Below, one piece after another: positions 18,112-28,661 of a stretch of 64,000 bases of DNA. The DNA is taken from the NCBI GenBank assembly GCA_963780825.1, contig CAWADL010000023.1:248001-312000 (forward strand), in the 5' to 3' direction. The translations under genes were made by a program, and so were the position numbers. Position 1 is the first letter of the stretch. The number at the start of each line of letters is the position of its first letter. This stretch comes from Roseiarcus sp963780825. GTDB taxonomy: Bacteria; Pseudomonadota; Alphaproteobacteria; Rhizobiales; Beijerinckiaceae. Under the pieces are notes generated by a model that saw only the letters and a list, made by a program, of their open reading frames with translations, was not told the DNA's origin and did not search any database.

Positions 18112-19533
18112 TCAATCGTCCAACTTAGGGAGCGCGGGCGGCGGCATAGCCGCTTCGAGCCCGGCGGAAAAGGCGAGAAGCGAAGCGTCGGCGCCAAAAC
18201 CGGCGACGAATTGCGCGCCGATCGGCAGGCCTGCTTCGTGATACCCCGACGGGCAGGCTGATCGCGGGCAGGCCGGCGATATTGACCCAGCCGGTGAAGA
18301 TCGCGTGATCGCGCGGGCCCGCCGGCTTTCCGTCGATTCGGTCGGGATAGGGGGTTGCTGCGGGCCAGGGCAAAGCGGCGGCGGTCGGCGTCAGCACCAG
18401 ATCGAAGCGATCAAACAACTCGGCGACGCGGCGGCGCAGCGCCGCGACTCTTTTCGAGCGCGTCGAGATAGTCGGCGCCGCTGATCGTGCGTCCGTCTTC
18501 GGCCATCGCCCGCGCGGCGGCGCCGGCCTTAGCTTCAAAGCCAGGGTTCTCGCGCATCAACCAAGCGACGCCCGCGCGCGAAACGACGCGCCAGATTTGC
18601 GCGGCTTCGTCGAGATCGAAGAAGACTTCTCCCGCCTCGACGATATGTCCTGCCTGGGTGAGCTTTTGCGCCAACGCGTCGGTCGCGGCGGCGACTTCCG
18701 GATCGACGGGAGACGCTCCAAATCGGGAGACATAGAGAATACGCCGCCTGCTCTCGCTCCACGGCGGCGCTTCGGCATATAGCGAGCGGCGGTCGCGCGG
18801 ATCGGCGCCCTTGAGCAGCGTGTCCAACAGCCGCGCATCCTGCGACGGAGCGGGTCAACGTCCCCGCCGTCTCGAAATCGCCGAGGATCGCGGGGAAACC
18901 GTTGATGCGCGGCCAGCGTCCAACCGATGGTTTGAATCCGACGAGGCCGGTATGAGACGCCGGCCTGCGGATCGAGCCGCCGCCATCGGTTCCCAGCGCC
19001 GCCGCGACGAAGCCCGCCGCGACGCTGGCCGCCGCGCCGCCGCTGGAGCCGCCGGGCGTCAGCTCGGGGTTCCACGGGTTGCGCGTGACGCCGAACAGAT
19101 CGTTGCGCGTGTAGCCTTCGAGCGTGAACTCGGGAACGTTGGTCTTGCCGATGATGACGGCGCCGGCCGCGCGCAGCCGCGCGACCGGCAGTTCGTCGCC
19201 CTCGGGGACAAACTCCGCGAGCCCGCGGCTGCCCCAGGTCGAGGCGAGGCCGCCGACGTGCAGATTGTCTTTGATTGAGATCGGCGCGCCGTCGAGCGGC
19301 GAGCGAACCTGTCCGAGCTTGCGGCGCCGATCGCTTTCCTCAGCCGCCGCCAGCGCGCCGCGCTCATCGAGAGCAACGAAGGCGTTGAAGCGCGCGTCGT
19401 AGCGGCGGATTCGCGCCAGGCTGCGCTCGGCGAGCTCGCGCGCGGTGACCTCGCCAGCGGCGAGCGCCGCGGCGATTTCGACCAGCGTTTCCGGCTCGCG
19501 CCATTCACCGCTCCCAAGGCAGCGCGTGTCCAA
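18112..19533 (-). CDS. Amidase-signature family amidase (several frameshifts)
   Basis: Amidase of about 470 residues. The Ser-Ser-Lys catalytic machinery is visible as PISIKDNLHV (Lys) and the glycine/serine-rich TPGGSSGGAAASVAAG, followed by GTDGGGSIRRPASHTGLVGF. Downstream pieces (ISGADYLDAL, TPTAAALPWP, GLPAISLPVG and GAQFVAGFGADASLLAFSAG) are in order but in different frames, with breaks near 18850, 18450 and 18250. AS-family enzymes follow ring-opening amidohydrolases in cyanuric acid (AtzE/AtzF) and probably barbiturate pathways, which suits this operon. The exact start is uncertain because it overlaps the permease end by 29 bases. Confidence 0.83.
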
Positions 19534-20423
19534 TCGCGGCCGGCAGGCGCGAGGATCGGCCGAGTCCGGCCAGCACGGCGAGCGCGATCAGATAGGGCGC
19601 CATCTGTATCACATAGGAGCTGACGGGGACGCCAAAAGTCTGCAAGCCGCAGCTCGAACGCTTCCGCCGCGCCGAACACCAGGCACGCCGCGACCGCGCC
19701 GAGCGGGCTCCAGCGCGCGACGATCAGCGAGGCGAGCGCGAGATAGCCGCGCCCGCCCGTCATATTGTCGGTGAAGGTGCCGACCTGCTGCAGCGAAAGC
19801 ACGGCGCCGCCGAGCCCCGCGATCGCGCCGCCTGCAACGACCGCGAGCATGCGCACGCGCATGGGGTTGAGCCCCGGCGGCAAACACCGCTTCCGGATTC
19901 TCGCCGGTCGCGCGCAAAGCAAGCCCCCATTGCGTGCGGAACAGCAACCACCACAGCCCAAGGCTCAGCGCGATGGCGAGATAGGTCAGCGGCGGCAGCG
20001 AGAACAGCAGCGGCCCGAGCCACGGGATGTCGGCAAGACCCGGGATCGGCCAGGGCCGCCAGCGGCGTCAGATGGATCGCGATCGGCCGCCCTCCTCCAG
20101 ATAGCGCGCGCAAAAGATAGCTGGTCAGGCCGCCGGCGAGGATGTTGGCGGTGAGCCCGGTGACCATATGGTCGGCGCGATAGCGCACCGCGATGAGCGC
20201 GACGATCAGCCCCATCGCGGCGCCGCCGACCAGCGCCAGCCCGACGCCCGCGAGCGCGGAGCCCGTGGCCCAGGCGCCCGCCGCGGCGGCGAAGGCGCCC
20301 ATCAGCATCATGCCCTCCAGCCCGACCGCGAACACACCGGCGCGCTCGCGAAAGGATGCCGCCAAGCGCGGCGAACGGCAGCGGCGTGGCGATGCGGATC
20401 GCGGCGGCAAGGAAGTCGATCAT
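19505..20423 (-). CDS. BMP-type ABC transporter permease 2 (frameshifted)
   Basis: Inner-membrane permease of about 305 residues in the branched-chain-amino-acid/nucleoside permease superfamily (YufQ-like). It starts MIDFLAAAIRIATPLPFAAL, continues GVFAVGLEGMMLMGAFAAAA and ALRATGENPEAVFAAG, the EAA-like cytoplasmic loop of this family, and ends LPAAIGHALPWER. Multiple indels (about 20050, 19890 and 19650) interrupt it. The ATG at 20423 overlaps the stop of permease 1 in ATGA. Together with permease 1 and the duplicated ATPase it forms the membrane core of the importer. Confidence 0.82.
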
Positions 20424-21500
20424 GCGCGCCTCGCGGTCGCGGCGAGCACGAACAGCATCGTCAGACCTTCGATGACGACGACCAGCGCGGAGGGCACGCC
20501 GATCTGCCTCTGCATGGATTGCGCGCCCGCCTCCAACAAACCGACGAACAGCGCCGCGGGGACAACAGCGAGCGGCTCCAGCGCGCCGAGCAGCGCCACC
20601 GTGACCGCCTTGAAGCCGAAGCCGGTCGAGAAGCCCTCGATCAGCCGATGATGCACGCCGAGCACCTCGACGCCGCCCGCCAGGCCCGCCAGCGCGCCAG
20701 CGAGCGCCATCACGCTCCAGGTGATCGCGTGATCGAAAAACCGGCATAGGCCGCGGCGCGGACGCGAGGCGCCGGCGACGCGCAGCGCGAAGCCGAACGG
20801 CGTGCGCCACATCAGCGAGCGACAGCGCGGCCGACGCCGACGAGCGCGAGCGCGAAGCCGGAATGGGCGCCGAGCTCCGGCGCCTTCCAAAGCCACGCCG
20901 CCGCCGGCATCTCCGCGGGATTGCAGGAAGCCGGCGCCGCTCTGGCCCAGCGGCCCGGCGAGCGCCTGCTGCACGAGCAGCACCGCGACGAAATTCAGCA
21001 GCAGCGTCGCCAGCACTTCATGGACGCGGCGGCCGAGATGGATCGCGGTCGCGACGCGCCGCCCAGGCCGCGCCGCAGAGGCTCGCGCCGGCCAGCGCAG
21101 CGACAGTCGTCAGCGGCGCCGCCGACGCTGGCCAGACCAGCGCGACCGCCGCGGCCCCGGCGCCGCCGAGGGCGATCTGCCCCTCGGCGCCGATATTGAT
21201 GACGCCGGCGCGGAAGCACAGCGCGACGCCGCGCGCCGGCGAGCAGATAAGGCGTCGCGCGGTTCAGCGCGACGCCGATCTGATGCGGCGATCCCGCCGC
21301 GCCTTCGGCGATCGCAGCGAAGGCTTCGAGCGGGTTGTGGCCCGACAGAGCAACCAACGCGGCGGCGCTCGCCGATCGAAAGCGCAATCGCCGCCAGCAC
21401 GCGCGGCAGCGACGCCGTGGCCAATTCCGAGCCGCAGTGCGCGCTGCGCGAGGCGCCGGCGATAAGGGCGCGGCGTCGCTCAAGCCGCGCGCCCTGACAT
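20420..21500 (-). CDS. BMP-type ABC transporter permease 1 (frameshifted)
   Basis: Permease of about 355 residues, YufP-like. It contains LSGHNPLEAFAAIAEGAAGS, the family segment GVALCFRAGVINIGAEGQIA (read across an indel), RRVHEVLATLLLNFVAVLLV and the loop TPFGFALRVAGASRPAAAYA. The C-terminal end ARWLIEGLTMLFVLAATARRA-type helix is hydrophobic. At least three 1-base shifts (about 21370, 21230 and 20800) split it. The start is not resolved; it probably overlaps or abuts the ATPase stop at 21480. Confidence 0.78.
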
Positions 21501-22973
21501 CCAAAGTCCGATCTCCGCGAGATCGACCGCGCCCCGCTCGACAACGCCCGCGAAGCGGCCATCGGCGATCACCGCGACGCGGTCGGCGACGTCGAGCACC
21601 TCTTCAAGCTCGCTGGAGATGTAGAGGATCGCGGCGCCGGCGTCGCGCAAGGCGAGCAGTTCGTCGATAACGAAGCGCGTCGCGCCAGGGTCGAGCCCCC
21701 AGGCCGCCTGATGAGCGATCAAAACCGCTGGCTTGCGGTCGAGTTCGCGCGCCACCACGATCTTTTGTTGGTTGCCGCCGGACAGCCGCGCGGCGGGCGT
21801 TTCCGGGCGCGGCGCGCGGATGTCGTAGTCGCGCATCAGCGCGCGCGATTTCGCCTCGCGGCCTGCGGCGGAGATAAGTCCGCGCCGCGCATAGGGCGCG
21901 CGGGCGCTGTCGCGCAGCATCAGGTTGTCGGCGATGGAAAATCGTTTGACCAGTGCGGTGGAGGCGCGGTCGGCCGGCATATACGCCAATGCCCGCGGTG
22001 ATCCGACCGGCGACGCCGGCGCCTGTGATGTCCTTGCCGTCGAGCCTGATCGCGCCCGCGCTGGCGACACGAAGCCCGGCCAGCGTCTCGACCAGCTCGA
22101 TCTGGCCATTGCCGTCGACGCCGGCGATCCCCGAGCACCTCGCCGGCATGCACGGTGAACGAGAGCGGCCCGAGACCGGCGCCGCGCAGGTTCTCGACAA
22201 TCAGCCGCGGCTGTCCGATCGCTCCGCGCCGGGCGTCGCGCGAGACCGTCGTGTCGCGCCCAACCATCATCTCCGCGAGCGCCGCCTTGGTCACGCCGCC
22301 GATCGGCGCCTGCCCGGATACGCGGCCGGCGCGCAGCACGACGACGCGATCGCAGACCTCAAGCACTTCCGGCAGCTTGTGGGTGATGAACACGACCGCC
22401 TTGCCCTCGGCGCGCCATCTGCCGCAGGATCGCCAGCAACTCGCCGACCTCGCTTGGCGCGAGATTGGAGGTCGGTTCGTCGAGGATCAGCAGTTCGGCG
22501 TCGCGCAGCACCGCCTTGAGGATTTCGACGCGCTGGCGGCGGCCGAGCGACAGATCGCCGATGCAGCGCGTCGGGGTCGAGATCGAGCCCGAAGCGGCGG
22601 CTCGCCTCGACGATGCGCGCCGCGATCTCGGCGCGCTTGAGCATGCGTCCGGCCGCGCTCCAGCCGAGCATGACATTTTCGAGCACGGTCATCGCTTCAA
22701 CCAGCATGAAATGCTGATGGATCATCGCGATGCCCGCGGCCATCGCCTGCGCCGGCCCGTGGCGGGACGAGCGCGCGGCCGCGAAAGCGGATCGTTCCCG
22801 CGTCCGGCGCGCGTCATGCCGAACAGCACTTTCATCAGCGTGCTCTTGCCCGAGCCGTTCTCGCCGAGCAGGCCGACGATCTCGCCTTCCGCGACATCGA
22901 GATCGACGCCGTCGTTGGCGCGCACGGCGCCGAAGCGCCGTACGATGCCTCGCATTTCGAGCAGCGCGGCCAT
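21480..22973 (-). CDS. BMP-type ABC transporter duplicated ATPase (frameshifted)
   Basis: Tandem-NBD ATPase of about 500 residues (YufO/RbsA-like). NBD1 has Walker A GENGSGKSTLMK, Q-loop MIHQHFMLVEAMTV, signature LSLGRRQRVEILKA and Walker B LLILDEPTSNLAP. NBD2 has a degenerate P-loop GVDGNGQIELVE, signature LSGGNQQKIVVARE and a Walker B lacking the catalytic glutamate (WGLDPGA), as is usual for NBD2 of this family. Breaks occur near 22780, 22570, 22420 and 22010. It lies downstream of the periplasmic binding protein gene, separated by family-B repeat 23008-23102. Confidence 0.85.
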
Positions 22974-23007
22974 TTCGATATTTGTTTCTCCGATAGCGAG
23001 CTGCGAC

Positions 23008-23102
23008 TGTAGCCGCGGTCGCTGACCGCGGTCTCGCCGTGATCGAAACTTTGCTGGATAGGTGCGATCACACATCGACCGCGATCAACGACCGCGGCTA
23101 CA
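23008..23102. repeat. Intergenic repeat family B, copy 1
   Basis: 95-bp palindrome beginning TGTAGCCGCGGTCGCTGACC and ending AACGACCGCGGCTACA. Six elements of this family occur in the window. This copy lies inside an operon, between the binding-protein stop (23103) and the ATPase start. Confidence 0.9.
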
Positions 23103-24122
23103 TCAGGCGCCGGGACGCGCGTCGTTCTCGGTCGGGACGACCTTCAGCTTGCCGCTCTTGAAATCGGCCGCCATGTCGTCGAGCTCCTTGACGACGGCAG
23201 CGGGCACGATCGGATTGAACGCCTTGCCCTCCGCATATTGCAGGCTGCCGCCGGTCACCGGCGCCGTGTCGTAGCCATATTGCACGAAGGTCCCGAACAG
23301 CTTGCCGGCCTTCACCTGATCGGCGGTCGAGCCGAACATGCCCGGCCAGTCTTCAAGGATGTTGGTCAGCACCAGATCCGGCGCGATCTTCGTCTGATCG
23401 AAGCCGCGGCCGGAAGCGTAGACGTTCTTCTCCTTCGCCGCCTGGATGAGCCCCGCCTCGGCGGCGTTGAGCTTGCCGGTGACGAAGTCGGCGCCCTGCG
23501 CGATCAGCGACAGCGCGGCCTCCTTGGCTTCCGCCGCGTCCTCCATGTCCTTGATATAGAGGATCGACACTTGCGCGCCCGCCTTGGTCGCGCAGATGCG
23601 GAAGCCGCCGGCCTGCGCGGTGATGTTGGGCACGCCCTGCAAGCCGTAGACGCCGGCGACCTTGTGGGTCTTGCTCATGCGCGCGGCGAGCACGCCGAGC
23701 TGGCAGCCGAACTGCGCGTTGTTCCAGTCGATCGACATCACGTTGGGCGCCTTGCCTTCGTTGCCGCTGACCGCGATGAACTGGGTCTTCGGAAACTCCG
23801 GCGCGACCTGCTCCATCGCCGAGACGAAGCGGCCGGAATGGCCCATCACGATCCCATAGCCGTGGCTGGCGTAGTCGCGCATCGCCTCGGCCTCGTCGGC
23901 GTCGGTGACATTCTCCGAATAGGCGGTCTTGAAGCCGTGCGGCTCCAGGCTCTTCAGGATCGAATAGCCGAGCGCGTTCCAGCTCTGATCGTTGGCGCTG
24001 CCGGGCAGCAGGATCGCCGCCTTGTCCTCGGCCTTCGCGGCTGTTGCCGCCAAGAGCGCCGCGCAGATCGCCATCGCGGCGACCGACGCGCTCCAACTAT
24101 GGGTCTTCGATGTTTCACTCAT
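23103..24122 (-). CDS. BMP-family ABC transporter substrate-binding protein
   Basis: Intact 339-residue periplasmic protein of the basic membrane protein (PnrA/Bmp) family, whose studied members bind purine nucleosides. A signal peptide (SVAAMAICAALLAATAAKA) is followed by AAILLPGSANDQSWNALGY, GYGIVMGHSGRFVSAMEQVA and GKLNAAEAGLIQAAKEKNVY. The start is set at ATG 24122, downstream of GAGAGAGGTGC; an ATG overlaps it 4 bases upstream. It lies between the ring-opening amidohydrolase and the transporter genes, suggesting that the imported ligand is the cyclic substrate or a relative of it. Confidence 0.92.
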   Translation of the reverse strand: MSETSKTHSWSASVAAMAICAALLAATAAKAEDKAAILLPGSANDQSWNALGYSILKSLEPHGFKTAYSENVTDADEAEAMRDYASHGYGIVMGHSGRFVSAMEQVAPEFPKTQFIAVSGNEGKAPNVMSIDWNNAQFGCQLGVLAARMSKTHKVAGVYGLQGVPNITAQAGGFRICATKAGAQVSILYIKDMEDAAEAKEAALSLIAQGADFVTGKLNAAEAGLIQAAKEKNVYASGRGFDQTKIAPDLVLTNILEDWPGMFGSTADQVKAGKLFGTFVQYGYDTAPVTGGSLQYAEGKAFNPIVPAAVVKELDDMAADFKSGKLKVVPTENDARPGA

Positions 24123-24186
24123 GCATGCACCTCTCTCAAACATGCCTCGCCGCGGTTTCGACGAGGCTCTTCCTCGAAGCGTGATT

Positions 24187-25314
24187 TCAGACGCGCACGA
24201 TCGCGGCGATCGGCGCCTCGCCCGGCTTGCACTGATGCTCGGTGCCGCCCGAGACGAAGATCGCGGAATCGCCGGTCACCGAGGCGATGACGGCGCCGAG
24301 CGCGGCGCGCGCGTGGCGTTCGTAGTTGATGTCGGCGTCGGAGAGCATGGTCGTGCGCCGGCCGCGCAGGCGCCCATCCGGCGGCGCCTCCGCCTTGGCG
24401 AAGATCGCGACAATGTCGTTCGGCGCGACGTCCGCCTTCGGATCGCCGAACGCGCTTCGCGCGGCCCGGCGCACGGCGTCGGCGTCGCAGACGTCGGTCA
24501 GAACCGCGTGGCCGATGCTGAGATCGCCGCCGGCCTCCGCGGAATTGCCGAACAGCAGGATTTCGCAGTTCTTCAGTTCGCCGCCGGCCGAGGTGTTGGC
24601 GACGGAGGAATAGAGGTCCATCCGCTGCGCGATGACGGCGTCGGACAGATCCGCCTCTTTCACTTCGCCGAGCGCCAGCGCGACGCCGAGCGCGGTCGCG
24701 CCGCGCGCGTAGGGTTTCGAGCCGTTGGGATCGCGGGTGACGAGCTTCGCGCCGCGCCGGTCGGCGTCGGCGACGGCGGCCGGCGTCAGCAGCGGGCCCT
24801 TCACCTGGACATAATGGACGTCGCCGGCGTCGAGATATGCCGGCTTGCGTCCTGCGCGCGCTTGACCGCCGCCGCGACTTCGCGCACCTCCGCCATCGTG
24901 CCGACTTCCTCGGGCAGGAAATCGCGCGTGACGGCGACGCCGAACGCCAACCGCTTGCCGAGGCGCCGGCGGCGCCTCGACCCTGGTGAACAGCGTCGCA
25001 TGCGGGCTCAGCACGCCCTCGGTGCCGCCCGACCAGACAAAGGCGATGCGATGCGTCACCTCGTCGGGGGGAAGGCTCAGATGTTTGCCGATCGCCAGCG
25101 AATAGGAGAGCGTCGCGAAGCCGCGGGTGAAATCATTGGCGCCGCCGTTGCCCTCGGTCTTGCCGATGAGGGCGACGATGTCCTCGGGGTTCACGCCGCC
25201 GTCGGCGATCAGACGCTCGAGCGCAGAGACATCGCCGGGGTTGTTCATCGCCAATTTATGAACGCCGATGCGCATACGAAACTCCGTGACGGCGAGGCTG
25301 GTTGCAATCTTCAT
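24187..25314 (-). CDS. Ring-opening amidohydrolase (barbiturase/cyanuric acid hydrolase family)
   Basis: Member of the small AtzD/TrzD/barbiturase family, about 372 residues, built of three related domains each contributing a Ser-Lys pair. Signature stretches are AFVWSGGTEGVLSPHATLFT (domain 1), SSVANTSAGGELKNCEILLF (domain 2) and the C-terminal YERHARAALGAVIASVTGDS with SGGTEHQCKPGEAPIAAI. Two compensating indels at about 24970 and 24840 scramble roughly 40 residues; the intervening frame carries KRLAFGVAVTRDFLPEEVG, the expected sequence. Whether the substrate is barbiturate, cyanuric acid or another cyclic imide cannot be told by eye. Confidence 0.9.
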   Translation of the reverse strand: MKIATSLAVTEFRMRIGVHKLAMNNPGDVSALERLIADGGVNPEDIVALIGKTEGNGGANDFTRGFATLSYSLAIGKHLSLPPDEVTHRIAFVWSGGTEGVLSPHATLFTRVEAPPAPRQAVGVRRRRHARFPARGSRHDGGGARSRGGGQARAGRKPAYLDAGDVHYVQVKGPLLTPAAVADADRRGAKLVTRDPNGSKPYARGATALGVALALGEVKEADLSDAVIAQRMDLYSSVANTSAGGELKNCEILLFGNSAEAGGDLSIGHAVLTDVCDADAVRRAARSAFGDPKADVAPNDIVAIFAKAEAPPDGRLRGRRTTMLSDADINYERHARAALGAVIASVTGDSAIFVSGGTEHQCKPGEAPIAAIVRV

Positions 25315-25315
25315 G

Positions 25316-25395
25316 CCGCCCTCTGGGACCGCGCGCTCTTGCCTTAGTGCCGTCAGCCGAGAGCGTGCGGGACGCTCGCGGTCCCAGGGGCGGCG
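25316..25395. repeat. Intergenic repeat family D, copy 2
   Basis: CCCTCTGGGACCGCG ... CGCGGTCCCAGGGGCGGC palindrome between the amidohydrolase start and the GntR stop. The last 12 codons of the GntR gene read through its arm. Confidence 0.85.
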
Positions 25396-26111
25396 TCGAG
25401 AACTGCCCCGGCGTTCTGCCGCCCGAGCCGCTCCAGAATCGCTTTCGCGGTCCGTCGATCGTGCGCTTGCATGATGTCGCCCGCGCGCCGGGCGTCGCGC
25501 GCGCGAAGCGCCGTCATCAGCGCCTCGTGTTCGCCCATCGCCTCGGCCCAGCGGGCGGGCAACTCCAGAGCGGCGTAGCGCGCGCGGCGGGCGCGAGCGA
25601 TGAGCGTGGCGTGCAGGCCTTGCAGGATGGTGTTTTCGGACGCCGCGACGAGGCCGAGGTGGATCTCATGATTGAGCTTGAAATAGGCGCGGCGCTCGCC
25701 GTTTGAAAAACACCGCACCATCCGCTCGTGCTTGCGCTGAAGCGCGTCGAAAGTGACTGGGCTCATGCGCTCCGCTGCGAGCTCACAGGCGTGCCGTTCA
25801 AGCCCCGCGATCACCTCGAACATGTCGCCGATCGTTTCCAGCGCTAGCCCGGCGACCCGCGCCCCCCGGCCGGGCAGCAACTCGACAAGACCTTCGTTGG
25901 CCAGCAGCTTGATGGCTTCGCGGATCGGGGTCCGCGATACCTGCAGCAACGCGGCGAGTTTCGCATCGTTGAGCCGCTCCCCGGCCGCCAAATCGCCCTC
26001 GACGATCATGTCACGCAAACGTTCGATCGCCGCTTCGTGCAGCGGCTTCGGCCGCGCGATAGCGGCGGAGGTTTTGGGAGATTGGCTGACCCTGGAGCGG
26101 TTTCCGATCAA
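25353..26111 (-). CDS. GntR-family regulator with FCD domain
   Basis: Intact 252-residue transcription factor. The N-terminal winged helix reads AAIERLRDMIVEGDLAAGER and LLQVSRTPIREAIKLLANEG. The C-terminal FCD ligand domain carries the metal-binding pattern (NHEIHLGL, GEHEALMTAL and MQAHDRRTAKAI). It probably represses the downstream amidohydrolase-BMP operon and perhaps the divergent ABC operon starting at 26516. The C-terminal tail APGTASVPHALG is encoded by family-D repeat sequence, so the original stop may have been replaced. The divergent intergenic region contains a perfect palindrome, TTTTGCATGCAAAA. Confidence 0.9.
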   Translation of the reverse strand: MIGNRSRVSQSPKTSAAIARPKPLHEAAIERLRDMIVEGDLAAGERLNDAKLAALLQVSRTPIREAIKLLANEGLVELLPGRGARVAGLALETIGDMFEVIAGLERHACELAAERMSPVTFDALQRKHERMVRCFSNGERRAYFKLNHEIHLGLVAASENTILQGLHATLIARARRARYAALELPARWAEAMGEHEALMTALRARDARRAGDIMQAHDRRTAKAILERLGRQNAGAVLDAAPGTASVPHALG

Positions 26112-26125
26112 GCTGAAGCCTTCGT

Positions 26126-26233
26126 TGTCATCCCCGCGAACGCGGGGATCCAGAGGCTACACGATGTGCGCTTCCACGTGTTGGCCACACGACGTTCGGC
26201 AGCCCCTGGATCCCCGCGTTCGCGGGGATGACA
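26126..26233. repeat. Intergenic repeat family C, copy 1
   Basis: 108-bp palindrome: TGTCATCCCCGCGAACGCGG at the left and CCGCGTTCGCGGGGATGACA at the right, with a middle containing GTGTTGGCCACACGACG. The second copy is at 44817-44924. Confidence 0.9.
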
Positions 26234-26324
26234 GGAAGGCGTGCGCGCCTCAATCTGATCGGAAGTCGCTTCAGACATATCAACGGGGCTCATGAGCGCC
26301 GCCCAGAAAAGCGGCAGTTTTGCA

Positions 26325-26338
26325 TTTTGCATGCAAAA
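26325..26338. promoter_or_regulatory. Candidate GntR operator
   Basis: TTTTGCATGCAAAA is a perfect 14-bp palindrome in the divergent region between the gntR gene (26111, minus) and the ABC operon (26516, plus). Dimeric FCD-GntR proteins bind short palindromes of this kind near their own genes. Confidence 0.5.
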
Positions 26339-26515
26339 AGAGCATGCCGCGCCTTTCATCAAACCTAATGTTGTCATATGCTTCACGCGTCGCATCGGCT
26401 GGCACGAGCCTTGCAAAATCTGCGCCGGAAGCGCTCACGGCGCCCGCCGTTCGCGTATTTTGGTTGGACCGTCCGCGCTGAGGCGCGGCGAAGTCCACAT
26501 GTGGAGGCGTGACAA

Positions 26516-27833
26516 ATGCTAAAAGCGTTGGCGGAGACCTGGTCTGGTTGGAAAACGTTTGGCGGCGCCGCGCTGATGACGGTGGCGCTCACCACCGGCG
26601 CCGCCGCGGCGGGTGGCTATACTCCCGCGGCGCCTGAGCCCGGCGCCGACATTCCCGCTGCGACAATCAAATTTGGCATGCGGCCCTACGCCGACAATAC
26701 CTTCTATGTGATCGGCATGAAGAAGGGCTGGTTCAAGGAGGTCGGCATCAGCTTCGATCCGCCGCCGTACGGGCTGAAGGCCAACGATTCCAACGTGACG
26801 ACGCTGCTGCTGAACGGTCAGCTCGACATCATCTCGGAATTCTGCCCGCTGATGCTGCCGACCTACAAGGACGCCGACAAGCTGAAATGCATCGCCTTCA
26901 CCGACAATTTCCTCGCCAACGCGATCCTCGCCAATCCCGCGCTGAAGCTGAAGACGTTCAAGGACTATGTCGCCGAGGGCAAGCCTTACGAGGAGGCGCT
27001 GAAGCTCGCGCTGGCGCCGATGAAGGGCAAGACGCTGGTCGGCGCGCCGGAGCTCAGCGACCGCGCCGTTCGAGGAATATGCCAACAAGACCTCGGGCGC
27101 CGAGTTCAAGCTCCAGGTGCTCGACGACGCCAAATCGCTGGTGCTCGCCAAGGCGGGCCGCGAGGATTTCGTCAATCCCGAGGGCGCGCCGATCGTCTAT
27201 ACGCTGCGCCAGGCCGGCTGGACCGATCTCGTCGATATCGGCGATCTCATCAAATACGGGCCGGGCGGCGTCGAATTCGCCGCTCGAGCCGCTGATCGGC
27301 ATCGTCGGCATCGGCGCCAACGGCGACTACGTCAACACGCACCAGAACACGGTGCTGCGCTTCCTGTCGGTCGTCTGGCGCACACTGGCGACGACCAAGA
27401 CGGATACCGTCGCTCTACGACCTCCAGGCGCCGTATCCTCAACTCGATGGCCGGCACCAGTCTCGACGGCAAGGGCGTCGCCGATTCGGTGGCGGTGCTG
27501 CATCCTTTCTCGACCTTCGAGGATGACAAGCAATATTTCGAGGATACGAAGAGCACGACCTACTACGTCAATATCTACAATGCGATGATCAAGAACTATG
27601 AGGAGCACGGCATCCTCCCGGCTGGCAAAGTGACCGCCGACGACTTCGTTTGGGGCGGCCCGATCTGGAAGCAGATGGTTGATTATCGCGCCAAGACCGA
27701 CGAGCTGATGAAGACGCTGGGAGGCGCGACGCTCGCCGACGACAAGAAGGCGTTGGTTGAGAAGGCCAAGGCGTTTTACGCCAATTTCGACTATCTCAAC
27801 TCCTACCGGCTTGCGCTGGCGGCGTCGCATTGA
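26516..27833 (+). CDS. ABC transporter substrate-binding protein, NMT1/SsuA-like (frameshifted)
   Basis: Periplasmic binding protein of about 435 residues with an N-terminal hydrophobic signal segment (GGAALMTVALTTGAAAAG). The mature part reads IKFGMRPYADNTFYVIGMKK and LLLNGQLDIISEFCPLMLPT, the pattern of NMT1/taurine/nitrate-type binding proteins in which the protein is compared with a substrate-scanning module. Insertions at about 27066, 27286, 27416 and 27435 break the frame; the pieces resume in order to LNSYRLALAASH. It opens a four-gene importer operon. Ligand unknown; the neighbouring amidase, racemase and hydantoinase genes suggest a cyclic amide, ureide or amino-acid derivative. Confidence 0.8.
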
Positions 27834-28634
27834 CGAAGCTCGGCGCCGCGTTCGACCCGCTACGGCTGGTCGGCGCGGCGCTGTTTATTGGCCTCTGGCA
27901 GGTCGCAGCGTCGTCGATGGCGCCGATCCTGATGCCGGGCCCCCTGTCCGTGCTGAAACGTCTGAGCGCCGACTTCTGGTCGCGCGCCTTCGCTGGCGTA
28001 CTACGGCGTTGAGCAGGCGAGTCTCTACGCTAATCTGCTTTACACCACGGAAAATGTCTTCATCGCGGTGATCGTCGGCGCCGGGCTGGGCGCCGTGATC
28101 GGGCTCGTGGCGGCGCGGGTCTGGTTGGTGCGGGCGATCGTCGATCCCATCATGATGACGGCCGGCACCGTGCCGATCCTGATCGCCGCGCCGTTCCTGC
28201 TGATCTGGTTCGGCGTCGGCCGCGCGAGCGCCGTCAGCCTCGTCGCGTTCTACGTGGCGACGATCCTTTATCTGTTCGCCGAGCGGGCGGCGCGCAACGT
28301 CGATCCGATCTACGAGCAATATGCGCTGACGCTGGGCGCCTCGCAGCGGCGGACATTGCGCGACATTCTGATCCCGGCGACGGTGCCGGAAATGCTCGGC
28401 GGCTTCCGCATCGCGCTCGCCGGGGCCTGGGGACTGGAGGCGGTGTCGGAGCTGCTGGGATCGCAATCGGGCATGGGCAAGGTGCTGGAGGTGCTCGCCG
28501 GCGCCACCGATGCGCAGGGGATTATGGCGACGCTGCTGGCGCTCGGGTTCACGGCGATTGTCGCCGACGCGATCGCGGCGGCGCTCATCGCCCGCTTCGC
28601 TGCGTGGAGTACGGCAGGGGCGCGGCGGCTATGA
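27830..28634 (+). CDS. ABC transporter permease, first (one frameshift)
   Basis: Binding-protein-dependent permease of about 268 residues. Starts at a TTG (or nearby) overlapping the TGA of the binding-protein gene. Hydrophobic helices FIGLWQVAASSMAPILM and NVFIAVIVGAGLGAVIGLVA precede the EAA cytoplasmic loop (EQYALTLGASQRRTLRDILI, with P-A-T-V-P following). One extra C at about 27990 shifts the frame after DFWS. The SsuC/TauC-type layout fits the NMT1-type binding protein. The TGA at 28632-28634 overlaps an ATG that is not used. Confidence 0.83.
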
Positions 28635-28661
28635 GTGAACCAAGAGCGCCGGCGATCTCAC

